NCBI GenBank assembly: GCA_018857735.1
Contig: JABMCL010000598.1
Span: 97,001 to 161,000 of the forward strand
Length of the DNA stretch: 64,000 nucleotides
Source of the DNA: Alviniconcha marisindica
Taxonomy: Eukaryota; Mollusca; Gastropoda; Provannidae
Reading direction: 5' to 3'
The notes beneath the pieces were generated by a model. It ran no database searches and had not been told where the DNA came from. It saw only the letters and a program-made list of their open reading frames with translations. The translations under genes were made by a program, and so were the position numbers. Positions 32,791-44,294 of the stretch are shown in pieces (position 1 is the stretch's first letter; every line of letters begins with the position of its first letter).

Positions 32791-33413
32791 TGACTGGTGG
32801 GCCACGTCGTGGTGCACTGCAGTAGATGGCATCTTCAGTATCTCGGTGACGAGAGAAAGAGAATAAATCAACCTTATTTACCGAGGCAGTGGAGTAAACA
32901 CAGGGTGTTTTTACACACAGCCATCGCACAGGTGGGACTAATTCTGCCGATACTACACGACAGACACAGAGAGAGAGAGAGAGACAGACAGATGGACACA
33001 GAGAGCGAAGAAGAAGAAAATAGGTTAACGAGGATTTCTTTGGGTTTGTTGTTGTTTTTAGCACCTACCCTGTGGTTCAAAGCGCTGAACAATACAAAAA
33101 GCACAACAGAACAGCATAATGTACATCAGCACACAACCCCCCCCACCCCCAACAACAACAACACACGACACTCCCCCCCCCCCCCCCACACACACACAGA
33201 TTTGCACACATCCCCCAACATCTCGCTCCCCAACCACAGTATACACACCATCTCGCATACTCCCCCCCCCCCCCCCCCCCACCACACACACATACCATCC
33301 GCATACTCCCCCCTACACACACACAATCTCGCACCCCCCACCACACACACACCATCTCGCACATTACCCACACACACACACACGCGCGCAAAACAGACAC
33401 AACAGCTGTCAAG
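32791..33413. repeat. Low-complexity C/CA-rich region
   Basis: Poly-C tracts (33136, 33172, 33264) and CA-rich sequence after a short GA/GACA patch. No gene. Confidence 0.85.
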
Positions 33414-33419
33414 TTTATT
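33414..33419 (-). terminator. MAP7: Candidate poly(A) signal of the MAP7-family gene
   Basis: AATAAA on the minus strand at the exact boundary between non-repetitive sequence (33.4-37.1 kb) and the downstream CA/C low-complexity block. If used, the 3'UTR would be about 3.7 kb. Confidence 0.35.
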
Positions 33420-34939
33420 ACTTCCTTTATACAAAACAGATAATAGAGAGTATCCATCATAGAACAGACGTGGCTGTTTCAAATAGGTGAAAAAAGAAGA
33501 GTTGCACTTCCTCTACAAAGTTCAAAGACACTAGCCCATTTCCAGGAAAGTGGATACAATACTAACACAAAGACAGCTTCAGAGATCAGAAGAGGCAGAG
33601 GAGTTGGCTTGCAGTAATGACGAATTAAACAGCATTCAATTAATTATAATGGTAAGGCTAGTGCAGAATGAGAAAACCTGACGTTACAGAACACTGGAGC
33701 TAAGCTGTCTGAGTCCAGGACTAACTACAGAGACTGGTCATTAAATAAGGCAAGAAGCCACGGGCACAGACTCCACAGTGCAGTCACTTTACACAGCATC
33801 ATCAAATTATAAATAGCCCGCCAAGCAAAACAGCTCACAGACACGGAACAATATTATCACACACTTGAACTGGGCACACACACAAAAACAACTCCTTTAA
33901 CAACTCGTCGTCAGTCTGATACTGAAGCTCTTTCTGCTTTATGTTAGTTTGCCTACTTAAGTTGGTGTCACTTGAATAACCACAGAGCCAAGTGGCACGT
34001 GGACACAAGCAGCCTGTTACTGTCAACAATACAAGCGGCTCAAAGGGACACCAGGCTGGCAGCACCTTCAAAGACACCAAGTACTGGGGATGGGGAAGCT
34101 GGTATGGTTGGAGGAGTGCGGGGAGGTCTGTATCAGTAAGTTGGGAAGGGGGAGGGATGAAGGGCTAAAGCCGATTCCTTCACCTCATCCCTCTTCACAG
34201 CAAATGTATACCATAAATTAGTCATTAAATTCATTGTAAATATCCACTGTATACACAAATCACACAGTCACAATATGAGAAATTCTACATCTTGTCTCCA
34301 CACCCCTGGACATCACATCACCCCCCCCCCCCCCTTTCTCATCATTATAATCTTCCCCATGGCAGCTTCCGCTCCTGATATATGTACGCTGTGGACAGTA
34401 TCAAAACCGAAAACGAAAAGGTGATTACTATCCAAACATAAACATTTCTCATGCTGGACTTTAAGGGTCTGGTATGCCGGTTTTGGGTGTGTGTGTGTTT
34501 TTCTTTTCTGGGGGGAGGGGGGAGGGGGGAGAGGAGCATCCACCTACATCCCCTTCAGCAACTGTCTTCTGTGCCATTCTCAATTGATACTCACTGTAAA
34601 AAATTTTTACAAAAACAAAAGTGCTGTATTATGAAATGTATCTCGACTCAAACTTTCTTTCACAAACCAAGACAAGCATGCAATATATAATAGTCACATT
34701 TATAAACAAGTATCCCCCCCCCCCCAATCTCTCTCTGTCCACACCATGAGACTAAGGACTGAAGAGGAGACCTGTTCTCCAGAGAAGAGAGGGCATTGAT
34801 CACAGCTAAGCCACGCGAGTACACATGGCAAAACACTGACTACGCTGCTCAACAGCCAACCACACATGGAACAAACACCCCACTGATATGTGGAGCATGG
34901 AATTGTACTTCTCACCTTCACAACCCCTAGCGCCGGATG

Positions 34940-35140
34940 CCCCAATAAAATAATGTGGAGCATGGAATTTTATGTCTCACTGTCACAACACAAGCTTCCC
35001 TAGCGTCCGAAGCCCCAAGGAAATTCTGTGGAGCACGGACTTTGACTGCTCATCCTCACAACACAAGCTTCCCTAGCGCCCGACGCCCCAAGGAAATACT
35101 GCGGAGCACAGACTTTGACTGCTCATCCTCACAACACAAA
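34940..35140. repeat. About 69-bp tandem repeat, 3 copies
   Basis: Each unit has GTGGAGCACGGACTTTGACT-like text then CACAACACAAGCTTCCCTAG, with progressive divergence. Confidence 0.88.
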
Positions 35141-35689
35141 CTTCACAAGCCTGTCCAAGACCAGACAGCTCCGCAAGACAAGGGGAGCCCAAAGGAACAG
35201 ACGGCTGCAACTGACAAGTCCTTTTACAAAGCTCAACACCAAACAAATTGTACAGCTTGAACAGCAGACCAAGGAACGCAGGACACAAAACAGAAAACCT
35301 TGCAAGCACAAGACTGGCTCCATTCACTGAGACGGACGGGTCATTCAATCAAACTGTCACAGTACTGATTTTCTACAAACTGACTGCCAGTCTTACTGTT
35401 TACTGATCATTGTTTCAGCCAGTGCCAGTGGTCACTTATGAACTGAGAATGAAGTTTTCAGTCAGTAACTAGCATGACACGCAACTAGTAATATGCCTCT
35501 TCAGACCTTCCTACTCCAGCACGACACCAAAGCCCCCACCACCAAGCCACTCGCACTACTACAGTACTAGCTCCACAGCAAAGAAAAGACTCCAATTCCT
35601 ACCAGCCCTGCTCATAATGCCAGTAAACCTGCTCACCCCTGCCAACAAGCTCTCCTGCTTGTGAGCCACACTTCCACTTCCACTGCCAA

Positions 35690-35905
35690 GGAGCCGTGCT
35701 CAGACCCTCAACACGCCTTGCTCACACAGTCCTAGGGCCAAGGAGCCGTGCTCAGACCCTCAACACGCCTTGCTCACACAGTCCTAGGGCCAAGGAGCCG
35801 TGCTCAGACCCTCAACACGCCTTGCTCACACAGTCCTAGGGCCAAGGAGCCGTGCTCAGACCCTCAACATGCCTTGCTCACACAGTCCTAGGGCCAAGGC
35901 GCCAT
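35690..35905. repeat. 51-bp tandem repeat, 4 copies
   Basis: CCAAGGAGCCGTGCTCAGAC then CCTCAACACGCCTTGCTCAC and ACAGTCCTAGGG, nearly identical. Confidence 0.95.
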
Positions 35906-35937
35906 GATGCTAATGCGGCGAGGCAGGCAGAGCTTCA

Positions 35938-36090
35938 GCAGCTGCTTCCTTCCATGCTGGTCCTACACAAAGCGCTATCCACTTGGTCATCGCCTGGTAA
36001 CGCAAATACTGCACAGCTGCTTCCTTCCATGCTGGTCCTACACAAAGCGCTATCCACTTGGTCATCGCCTGGTAACGCAAATACTGCTCC
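35938..36090. repeat. 75-bp direct duplication
   Basis: CAGCTGCTTCCTTCCATGCT through CATCGCCTGGTAACGCAAAT is present twice in tandem. Confidence 0.95.
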
Positions 36091-36518
36091 CAGTCACTTC
36101 TTTCAACCTCTGGCACACTACCTACAACCACCCAAAAATGCAACGGTCTGAAAGAACCAAGTTCTCTCTCTTTTTTTCCCTTCCATTCAGTACCAGTGGC
36201 TGACCATCTGAATGACAATAAAATTAAGTCTAGATATTGCTGACAATTAAGAATTGTATACATTCATTAAACCAACACAGCCAGACATGCATAAAAACAA
36301 AACCTCAACTCAATTTGAATTTTTGTTTAAAAACTTCTGGGCCAACTTCAAATGGGAGCAAAAAATCATTTTTACACAAACATGTTACTTTTTTGTAGTT
36401 GTCGATTTATAAACAAGAGCTGAACTTGCACGCTGTTGTGTGTGCACACATTACAGGTGTCTGTGAGAAGGGGGTGGGTGAGAGACGAGTGCCAATACAT
36501 CAGGGGACACAACTTAGA

Positions 36519-37145
36519 CTAGACCAGATCTGCAGCCTCCTGCAGGGTTAGCTCCCCTTGCACAACCCTCCACACCTGCTCCTCCAGCTGCTGGGTGGAG
36601 GAGGGCTGGACGTCACTGATGCCAAACTCCTCCAGCACCTGCTGCACCTGGCACCGCTTGGCGGCCATGATGACCTCCACTTCCTGCCACAGGCGCTGCT
36701 CCGCACGGCCGGAATCACTGTGCTCTGAGGAATCCAGTCTCACAACGCCCACTCCTCTCCAACCACAGTCTCCCCTACCACCGTCTTCCTTTCCTTGGGG
36801 ACCAGTCGCACCCTCCTGCTTGTCTGTGACTATGTGTGGGTGGTGCGGGGAGACTGTGACTGAAGCATCACAGATGCTGGCGTTTCCCTCCCTTGTCGGG
36901 GAGAGAGTTCCAGCTTCTCTCCCCTTTCCTAGCGACCGAACACCGTCGCCTCTACAATGTGAAGAAGACTGGTCCATGTGGCCCGAACCAAGCACCGGCA
37001 ATGGTGTCCCCTGTGTTTCTGCCTGCCCAGAAGCCGAAGCCATCGCCAGCCTCAAGCGGCAGTTGTTACAGAGCCGGGGTGTGGCTGGCTGGGTGTCGGT
37101 GCACAACGGCTCAAGCGTGGAGCCAGGAATCAGCCACAGTGGTGG
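36519..37145 (-). other. In-frame ORF directly after the MAP7 stop (unknown)
   Basis: After the TGA at 37148-37146 the same frame stays open for 208 codons to a stop at 36519. The first part is low in family-like features. The last 50 residues look like a small folded helical unit (CQVQQVLEEFGISDVQ, then QLEEQVWRVVQGELTLQEAA) reminiscent in size of a UBA-like three-helix domain, though no diagnostic motif was found. Options: a readthrough extension; a terminal exon of another minus-strand transcript (for example one starting at 40670); a chance ORF in the 3'UTR. The plus strand is also open over much of this segment, so ORF length alone is weak evidence. I do not recognise it. Confidence 0.35.
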
Positions 37146-37201
37146 TCACTTCACCACGGTCACTTTACCAGTGTCAGTCACAATGTCACCACTCACATAG
37201 C
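37146..37201 (-). CDS. MAP7: MAP7-family terminal coding exon (C-terminus; acceptor ambiguous)
   Basis: The preceding exon ends in phase 1. Using the weak acceptor CCACAAGAG at 37202, the frame continues as GYVSGDIVTDTGKVTVVK and stops at TGA 37148-37146. Using the much stronger acceptor TTTTCTTTTCTCAG at about 37232, the frame reads only DLLS before a stop. Both give a short C-terminal tail after the conserved PPPIIAFEE block, as vertebrate MAP7 proteins also end shortly after PLNPILAFDD. The longer reading looks more protein-like; the stronger splice site favours the shorter. Confidence 0.45.
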
Positions 37202-37367
37202 CTCTTGTGGAGTGTTGTCATGACAGTAGATCTGAGAAAAGAAAAAAGAATACAAATGAGTTACTATGTGAAATCAAACATGATCAGTAACAGAACCAAA
37301 CCAACCAACCATCAAAACAGGACAGAGCATTAACACATGTACCAGGTTTTCACAAATGAACCCAATC

Positions 37368-37371
<4 letters not shown>

Positions 37372-37406
<35 letters not shown>

Positions 37407-37440
37407 ATGCGTGCGTGCATGTGTGCGCGTGTGTGCATTT
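37372..37440. repeat. (GT)n microsatellite
   Basis: GT run then GCATGCGTGCGTGCA. Confidence 0.95.
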
Positions 37441-37444
37441 TATT

Positions 37445-37515
37445 GTAAAGCGCCCTGTGCTCCCACCTTGTGCAGGAGATGGGCGCTCTAGAAACCTTCT
37501 TTATTATTATGTCAA
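37445..37515 (+). mobile_element. SINE-like tail ending in (TTA)n
   Basis: GTAAAGCGCCCTGTGC through GGGCGCTCTAGAAACCTTCT and a (TTA)n tail, related in form to 21.5 kb. Confidence 0.45.
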
Positions 37516-37554
37516 TTTGGCTATCACTGAAACTCCCCATGCAGCAATGCAGCA

Positions 37555-37775
37555 CATTTTCAGCATACCCAGTGTGCTCAATGACCCTTTCAGCATACCC
37601 AGTGTGCTCAATGACCCTTTCAGCATACCCAGTGTGCTCAATGACCCTTTCGGCATACCCAGTGTGCTCAATGACCCTTTCAGCATACCCAGTGTGCTCA
37701 ATGACCCTTTCACTTTCAGCATACCCAGTGTGCTCAATGACCCTTTCAGCATACCCAGTGTGCTCAATGACCATT
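37555..37775. repeat. 30-bp minisatellite, about 7-8 copies
   Basis: CCCTTTCAGCATACCCAGTG plus TGCTCAATGA, one unit extended by six bases. Confidence 0.96.
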
Positions 37776-38009
37776 TCACTAGTTTCAGCAAAATACCCCT
37801 CTCCTTGTGTGCCTAGACACTTAAGTTTGCACCACAAAATACCCCCTATTTGTGTCCCTAGACACTTAAGTTTGCAGCGCAAGATCCCAATTCCAATTGC
37901 AAACCCACTTTGCCTGCACTTGATCCAGTTAGTAGTAGTACTCAGTACATCAGCCCACCAAGTTTAGTAGCAAAGAGATCAGTGGTACAGAAAATATATG
38001 ACTGACCAA

Positions 38010-38165
38010 CATTCAAGGAAGTTTTGAACCCTTGCTGTGACCTTGACCCTAAACACAGCAATCCAATCATTTCACAACGCACTGTGAGTGTGACCGATAA
38101 TGATGTACCATCAATGCCAAACTAGGTGTTGCTACAAACGGATCATCACCTCAGAAGATGTATAC
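38010..38165. repeat. Dispersed TGACCTTGACC repeat copy
   Basis: TTGCTGTGACCTTGACCCTA with the accompanying CAGCAATCC, AACTAGGTGTTGCTACAAA and CAGAAGATGTAT segments, as at 24.1-24.6 kb. Confidence 0.65.
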
Positions 38166-38477
38166 TATAATACTTAGCAACAGTCATATTCTGACTGTCA
38201 AATGATAAATGATCAAATCTGATACAGTGATAGACAGGTTATTCACCTTTAATCTAGTTAGTTTTTCTCAAAATCAGGTAATTATTGGCTGTTCAGTTTG
38301 ATTAACAGGAGAAGTCAAAATTCACAAAACTCTCAAAGACTTCAGTTAATAAGTTATTTAGTTTTTACAGACTTCCATGATTTTTTAAAGCCTTGACAAT
38401 CACATACTGAGAGACTATTAACCCCAAACTTTCAAAAACCTTTAAAGTTTAAACTAAAGATTGTGGGACTCCATTAC

Positions 38478-38815
38478 CTGTAACATCCTGGCACCGTATT
38501 GTGCTGGACTCTTCGAAAGCAATGATGGGTGGTGGTACAGCCGCTGATCCGTCTGACCCCTCCTCCACCTCCAACTTGTTAAAGTTGACAAGGTCAGCGG
38601 AATTGTCCAACAAGGTGACTGTTGAGGTGGTGGAGGGGGTGCCTGATGACGTCTTGTTGCTGATGGACAAGTCGATTAACTCCTCAAAGTCCTTGTCACC
38701 ACCAGAATGGCCCTGACCTTGGGGTAGGCTGGACACGCTTGAGAAGACGCTCCCACTCCCTGTGGCACTGTCGGTGATGGAAGAGGTCACGCTTTCCACA
38801 GAGCGCATGCTAATG
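38478..38815 (-). CDS. MAP7: MAP7-family exon with conserved C-terminal tail
   Basis: The acceptor TTTCAG precedes CATTAGCATG; its first base completes the Ser codon left by the 45.8-kb donor (phase 2). The donor is ACAG|GTAATG (phase 1); 338 nt, 112 full codons. It opens with ISMRSVESVTSSITDS and contains DKDFEELIDLSISNK and AAVPPPIIAFEESS. These align in order and spacing with the C-terminal FEEIINL and PILAFDD blocks of vertebrate MAP7. This is the main evidence that the exons at 45-54 kb and this one belong to the same gene. Confidence 0.88.
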
Positions 38816-39285
38816 CTGAAACAGACGCAAATGAAATCTAGATCAATGTGTCCCTCTCTTTCTCTCTCTGTAGACTCAGCTGTCTCTGTCTGATTTAACT
38901 CAGGGATTGACAGACGCATCCAACACGGCAATGTGTTCTTTATGAAGAGTGTGGGCTTTTCTTCTGGTTTGTTCTTCCTAATCTTACTCTAAGGTCTTTC
39001 AGCCCTAAGTAGTCAATTATATAATGCCAGGACAATAAATCACCTGCTAGCTATTTGTCTCTATACTTCAAGTTCAGTCTAAACTCTAAACAATATCATC
39101 TGCATTTTAAACATTTGACATGAAACACGCACGAATTACTATGTGCATGACCCACCCACAGCCTGTCAGAGCTACAGAGATCTTCTTTCACAGCTAAGCA
39201 ATTAGTACTACTACTAGCGTATTCATGAAGGGGGTGGGGGGTGTAAAACAAAGCTAGAAATTTCCTGAAGCTTTTGACTTGTCCG

Positions 39286-39335
39286 GGGAACCAGCCAACT
39301 TTATTGGTCCCCAAAAACGAGTAAACCACTGGTCA
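39286..39335 (+). repeat. Left arm of a 50-bp inverted repeat
   Basis: GGGAACCAGCCAACTTTATT then GGTCCCCAAAAACGAGTAAA and CCACTGGTCA. Its reverse complement, with a few mismatches, is at 40831-40880. Confidence 0.85.
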
Positions 39336-40040
39336 GTGATGGACACAGATAGACTAGAGGCAGATGAGTTTTTAGTTCTAACCTTTTTTCCATGTTTTCT
39401 TTTCATGGTGTGTGTGGTGTGTTCAATTTCAGCACATTAGGCAGTCACTGAACTCACTGCCTTTTGCTTGCTAAACTTCTGCTCAATAACTCTGGGGTAT
39501 ATATATGGCAGTGATAACTCTGAGGTGTACAGCACAAAGATGAACAAAATCAAATCAATAAATGTCCATCTTGCAGTATGGCCTTAGAAAAGGCTTACAT
39601 TTCTTAATTATTGGTCCACAAACCAGTGGAAGGGTGAGTTCACTTCTTTTCCCCCCCTCTAAAATGTTCAGTCAACAGTTTTTGTGTATCTATAATCTAA
39701 CTCACCAGTTCCCCCTTGCTTCTAGCACTGATACTGTGATAGTGAACATATCAATGAAACTTCAGTGTGAACCCCCTGCCAAGTGTCTAAGCACCAGAAT
39801 GATCACAGGCCTTCAACATGAAGCACTCTATAAATGACAGTCTAAACAGCTAAAAGTAACACCATACCACTTGCATATTTAATGGTGCTGGGGGGAGAGG
39901 GGGCTGTTACAGTTTGTTTGTTTTTAAAAACCCTTACGGCCTTAAAAAAGCCATCCACTACGCCGCCAGTCCCATCATACTTGTAACCAACCACAGGAGC
40001 TGGGAAGCCTTGACCGTGATAGGCGCTTGCGACACGTTCA

Positions 40041-40041
<1 letters not shown>

Positions 40042-40099
<58 letters not shown>
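40042..40099. repeat. (AT)n microsatellite
   Basis: Pure AT dinucleotides over about 55 bp. Confidence 0.97.
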
Positions 40100-40640
40100 C
40101 CAGCAAGCTCACGCTTTACATTGTACATCACCCTACTCCTCATTCCTGACGATTAAGTTGGCTATCCCGAGGGCAGTGGAGCATGAATAATACCCAGCCG
40201 TCCTCCCTCTCTACACTGCCTCAGCTCAGCCATACGCCTGGGGAACAATCAGTTGGGCATGTCCTGACGCGAAACACACCGCTCAGACGGAACGCTTTTC
40301 TTTTGCGCTCGCCAGAATGTCACAAGAATGTATCCCTTTCGCTTGAAACCTGACAAAGGTGCTCTCGAAGCATTCCTAAACGCGATTAGCGGTGAGCACC
40401 TCCTCCTAGCCGCAGGCACACCCAAAACAAACACCGAGCCGACACCAACCCCGCTGACAACTGTTTGGCTGTCGCACTTAGTGAACGAGAAACTGATACG
40501 CCGGTGACAAACTGTTTCTATCTCCTGGCTTTCCACAATTCAGCGAGAAACTGTTTACTGAACGTGTTCTCTTTGTTCCTACAGCGGTTTCCGTCATATC
40601 ATCGCAAAACGCGAGCAAAAATGTTCTCTATTGTCGTTAC

Positions 40641-40670
40641 CTGACACAACACATCCGAAGCGGCGGCCAT
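40641..40670 (-). CDS. Candidate first exon of a nested minus-strand transcript
   Basis: In a GC-richer patch the minus strand has CCAAGATGGCCGCCGCTTCG, a strong initiation context that also resembles a YY1-type AAGATGGCGGC promoter element, and then reads MAAASDVLCQ up to a consensus donor CAG|GTAACG (phase 0). Downstream joining is unsolved: the phase does not fit the 38.8-kb MAP7 exon (needs phase 2). Joining to the strong acceptor at about 37232 gives IYCHDNTPQEAM and a stop. It could be a first exon of a separate gene, a non-coding first exon, or an alternative promoter. An upstream out-of-frame ATG lies at about 40702. Confidence 0.35.
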
Positions 40671-40860
40671 CTTGGATCACTGTGCATGACCTCTGACCCA
40701 TGGCGAGACAAGGCAATCCTGAACGCGACACGAGCACACGCACTGTTCATCGCAGGCGCGAAGTGGGTCTGCCGTCAGTTTTCCGTTGCTCTACCCACAG
40801 CAGTATATAACCGAGCGGCGTAATCACACATGACCAGTGGTTTACTCGTTTTGGGGGACC
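40671..40860 (-). promoter_or_regulatory. Possible promoter of the nested transcript
   Basis: Region upstream of the 40670 ATG, with CG dinucleotides more frequent than in the surrounding intron and a TATATAA-type motif at about 40803-40810 (also readable as TTATATA on the minus strand). Confidence 0.25.
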
Positions 40861-40880
40861 AGTAAAGTTGGCTGGTTCCC
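40831..40880 (-). repeat. Right arm of the 50-bp inverted repeat
   Basis: TGACCAGTGGTTTACTCGTT then TTGGGGGACCAGTAAAGTTG and GCTGGTTCCC; pairs with 39286-39335 across about 1.5 kb. Confidence 0.85.
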
Positions 40881-42313
40881 GCTGAAGGTCACAAATATAA
40901 AACTCACCTTTTGTTGAACATTTTGGCTTTATTTGCTAGCTTAAATTCTGGCGATACTTGTGACCGGAATAATGGCAAAATGGCACTTAAAATGACCATG
41001 GAACTTCTGACCTCTCTTTTCCATAAAATTAAATAAAATAGCCTTCCCAAAGGTTGTGTCCAACAGGTGAAGTGGATGAAAACAAAAACCTTCACTTTGT
41101 CTGCTGTCAAAACAAACAAAAGGTTTCAACCCTTTTTCAGAATCATGACACTAACAACAGTCAACTTTTTCTGGTTCTGGGTTGATGGGGGTTTTTTTTG
41201 TGTGTGTGTGTGTGTTGTCATTTTAAAACAGCTAATACTTCGCAATTAGAACATGAATTGTGATGTAATTTGCTTTTGTTTCTGCCTATGTTTCTATGGA
41301 AGTAAACTGCGATATTGATACTAAGGCATATACGCATTCATGACTAAATCAACACCAAGAAAATATTCCTTGTGTAATCACTACATGTTATATACTAATG
41401 CATTTCTACACTTTCCTATTTTAAATTAACAGAATATTATTGTAAGCTTTTGGGTTGTTATTGTGTGTTTTGTTGTTCTTTTGTGTGTTTTGTTGTTGTT
41501 GTTGTTTGGGGGGGGGGCATTTTGTTGTTGTTGTTGTTTTTTTTTTTATCTGGGTTTTTTTGTTTTTTTTTGTGTGTGTGGTTTTTTTTGGGGGGGTCTT
41601 TCTCTCTTCCCGCACCAAATTTTCTCTGTATAAGGTCTTCCACTTCCAAACCAAAGCATCAAAAATCTTCTTTTTTTTAATCCAATGATAATTATATCAG
41701 GCTTCATAAAGAGTGAAACAAAGTGAACTGCCTGCACAAAGGGGCCCCAGGGAACTAGTCACCAGTCAGTCAGCACTGCAGTCAGTCTAGTTTCATTATT
41801 ATCATTATTAGTAATATTACTTAGTACATTCTGAATTTCATTATTTCACATCATTATCAATTTTTCCTTATAAAATACAAATAACACTATAATCATAATC
41901 TTCATAGGCCTATCATGTGACTTGAGCTTGAAAACTAGTTTTACTGTAAAATGCTGCGTAGTGTTTAAGCTATTTCAGTCAAGAACAAAGTGACAAAGTG
42001 CTGTAAAAAAACTGATTCATTACTATTACTGACAATATTGCTTTTGTTTTTGTTATTATTACCAATATTCATTTTCTGCTAATTTAGTCTATGGCTTCTT
42101 ATGATTACTACGGGTCACTTGCAATACAAAGGCAAGTGTCACTTGGTGAGTCAGGAGTATAGTATAGTATTACTCAGCGCCCATCAAGTCTCATCACCTG
42201 TGTAGATGTTGTATTGCTAAGTGTACTTAAGGGCACTGTGTTTGTGCTGCAAACCCCGACAGTGGGACAGGCAACAGCTTGTGCCACTCTCTGGTGGACC
42301 CCACCATAATGCC

Positions 42314-42345
<32 letters not shown>

Positions 42346-42489
42346 TGGCTTGACCTAGCTCAACAGCACTGGGCTTGTGGGATGATGGATCCTGCTTGTG
42401 GATTCCATCTTGTTCCCCCTGCTTCAAAAATGATTATTTCAGCTCGGCTTTGATTCAAGTGGCTTTGCCCTCTAGCTTCATGATTCACA

Positions 42490-42600
42490 TTGCAAAGCAG
42501 CCCCCCAATGCAGCAAGGCAGCCCCCTAATGCAGCAAAGTAGCCCCCTTAATGCCGCAAAGTAGCCCCCTTAATGCCGCAAAGTAGCCCCCTAATGCTGT
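42490..42600. repeat. 21-23 bp tandem repeat, about 5 copies
   Basis: GCAAAGTAGCCCCCTTAATG and variants. Confidence 0.9.
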
Positions 42601-44294
42601 CATCACTCTGCTGACCGTGTTGTTGGCCCCTGTCACCTACTCCCCAGAGAACGGGAATTTAGTCCAGCCAGACTACCAGGACCCCTTCACAGGGCTCCAC
42701 ATACATGTGCAATGCAATAAGTAAGCACAGGACTCGATTTGAAGGCCCTGTCCAAGGCACAGGATCACCCCAGGATGACAGGTCTACGGAAGGAATCACC
42801 CCTTCCCATCTTCACTGCCACCACAAGCAAGGCCAAGCACCCCCACCTGGAGGAGAGATTCAAAGCAAGGTACAGCCCACACATGGGCACGGTGCGTAGA
42901 CAAACTGGAGGCTGGATCATTTATTTTGCCACGCTCTGATTTCACTTTCCTGTGGCAAAACACAGTAACTTGCCTGTTGTAATGTCAAGCTGGGCTCCCA
43001 TTAGCAAGTATTTCAAGGGCCCTGGGACTCCCTGCTACAACTTTTAGAGGGTCCCTGGCCAGTTTTAAAGGGTCATCTAATATGAACTGGCAGCTGTGGA
43101 GAAGTATTCTGCTTTGCATATGATGCCCTTTGTCCTTTCTATAGGTTTATTCAAAGGAGTTGCCTATTCTCGAAGTTCTCCTTGTCAGTTTTACTCTGGT
43201 GGGTGGCAGCCCTGCCAACCCTGTAGACATGTTTTATTAGCATCCATCTGTCAGTATCAAAGTGATTTTTACGTAGCAGAGTAAGAAAGCAAAACATGAG
43301 GCAATTTCAAACACAAGACCATTACAAAATATTTGTCTGAAACAAGTTAGAGTAATGCTCTGAATCTGTTCAACAGATCAAAACCAAACAGAGAAAGAAA
43401 GACAAAGGTTACATCTTTACAAATTGCAAATAGAGAACAAGGTAATACAAAAAGCTAAGGCTGATTCTGTGTGTATTAACATCACTCAAAACTCAAGTTG
43501 CCTCCCTTGACTACTATGGTACCACTTTGAAACAATTTACTGCAGAAACTCCTGAGATCTTTTTTTGACAGCTGAAAATTCACAACAAAATATTCTCCTG
43601 TAGGAAACCTTCACACTGACAACCTGCACACAGATTTCTATTTAATCCTCAGCTTCTTTGCATGTTTTGTTGTTGTTGTTTTTTGTTTTTTTACATTAAA
43701 CTTTTCAGAAGCAGAAGACCAAAACGTGTCACAATGTAGGGTGCATAAAGCACTAGAACGCCTTGTTAGAGATCTTGGTGTTAGGTATGTGCTAGTGTAT
43801 TTGATGTTGAAGTCACCTGTGTAGTCCTGTGTAGCTCATGAAGTCTGGACAAATGTGTACATGTCGGTAACAAGAGGAGGTCTGGACTAAAAAAAACAGC
43901 AACGTAACCTGCATGTTTTTAGTGCATCCCGTGGGACCCTCTACAGATAAGTTAGTGCATCCTTTACAGTTCTAGTGCATAAGGGACACACATTTATGCA
44001 TTAATGGGAGCCCTGGTCAAGTCACAGTGACTTCTGTAATTAGTCTTAAGAATCTTTCTTAACCTTCAGGCATGGGCGTTGTGTCTCAAAGACCAGTGAG
44101 AAGAGTCAGGAGGTACAGGGAAAGAGAACAGCCATCAAAACAGGGGAGGGGAGAGACGGCTCAGTCTCACAAAATCAAAAAGGATGATGAAGGGGACTGG
44201 AACACAGGAGACTTGAGAGGTTAAAAAACGCTATTTCAATCAGACAAAACAGAACAGGCACTCTCTACGTGCAAGCACTATTTTCCAGCTACAG

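Larger units (their letters stand above)
33420..36518 (-). other. Probable 3' UTR of the MAP7-family gene
   Basis: Mostly non-repetitive sequence after the last MAP7 coding exon, with no splice-bounded exons. It contains three small duplications: a unit of about 69 bp around CACAAGCTTCCCTAGCG, three copies (34940-35140); a 51-bp unit around AAGGAGCCGTGCTCAGACCC, four copies (35690-35905); and a 75-bp unit around TGCTTCCTTCCATGCTGGTC, two copies (35940-36090). Confidence 0.45.

Noticed and set aside
31990..32871. 293-codon Pro/Ser/His-rich minus-strand frame
   Set aside because: Minisatellite translation; no start context, splice sites or conserved segments.
36595..37200. 201-codon plus-strand ORF opposite the MAP7 terminal region
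   Set aside because: No family similarity; it is probably the mirror of the minus-strand frame, whose position and phase relate to MAP7. Kept only as a reason for caution about the minus-strand ORF.
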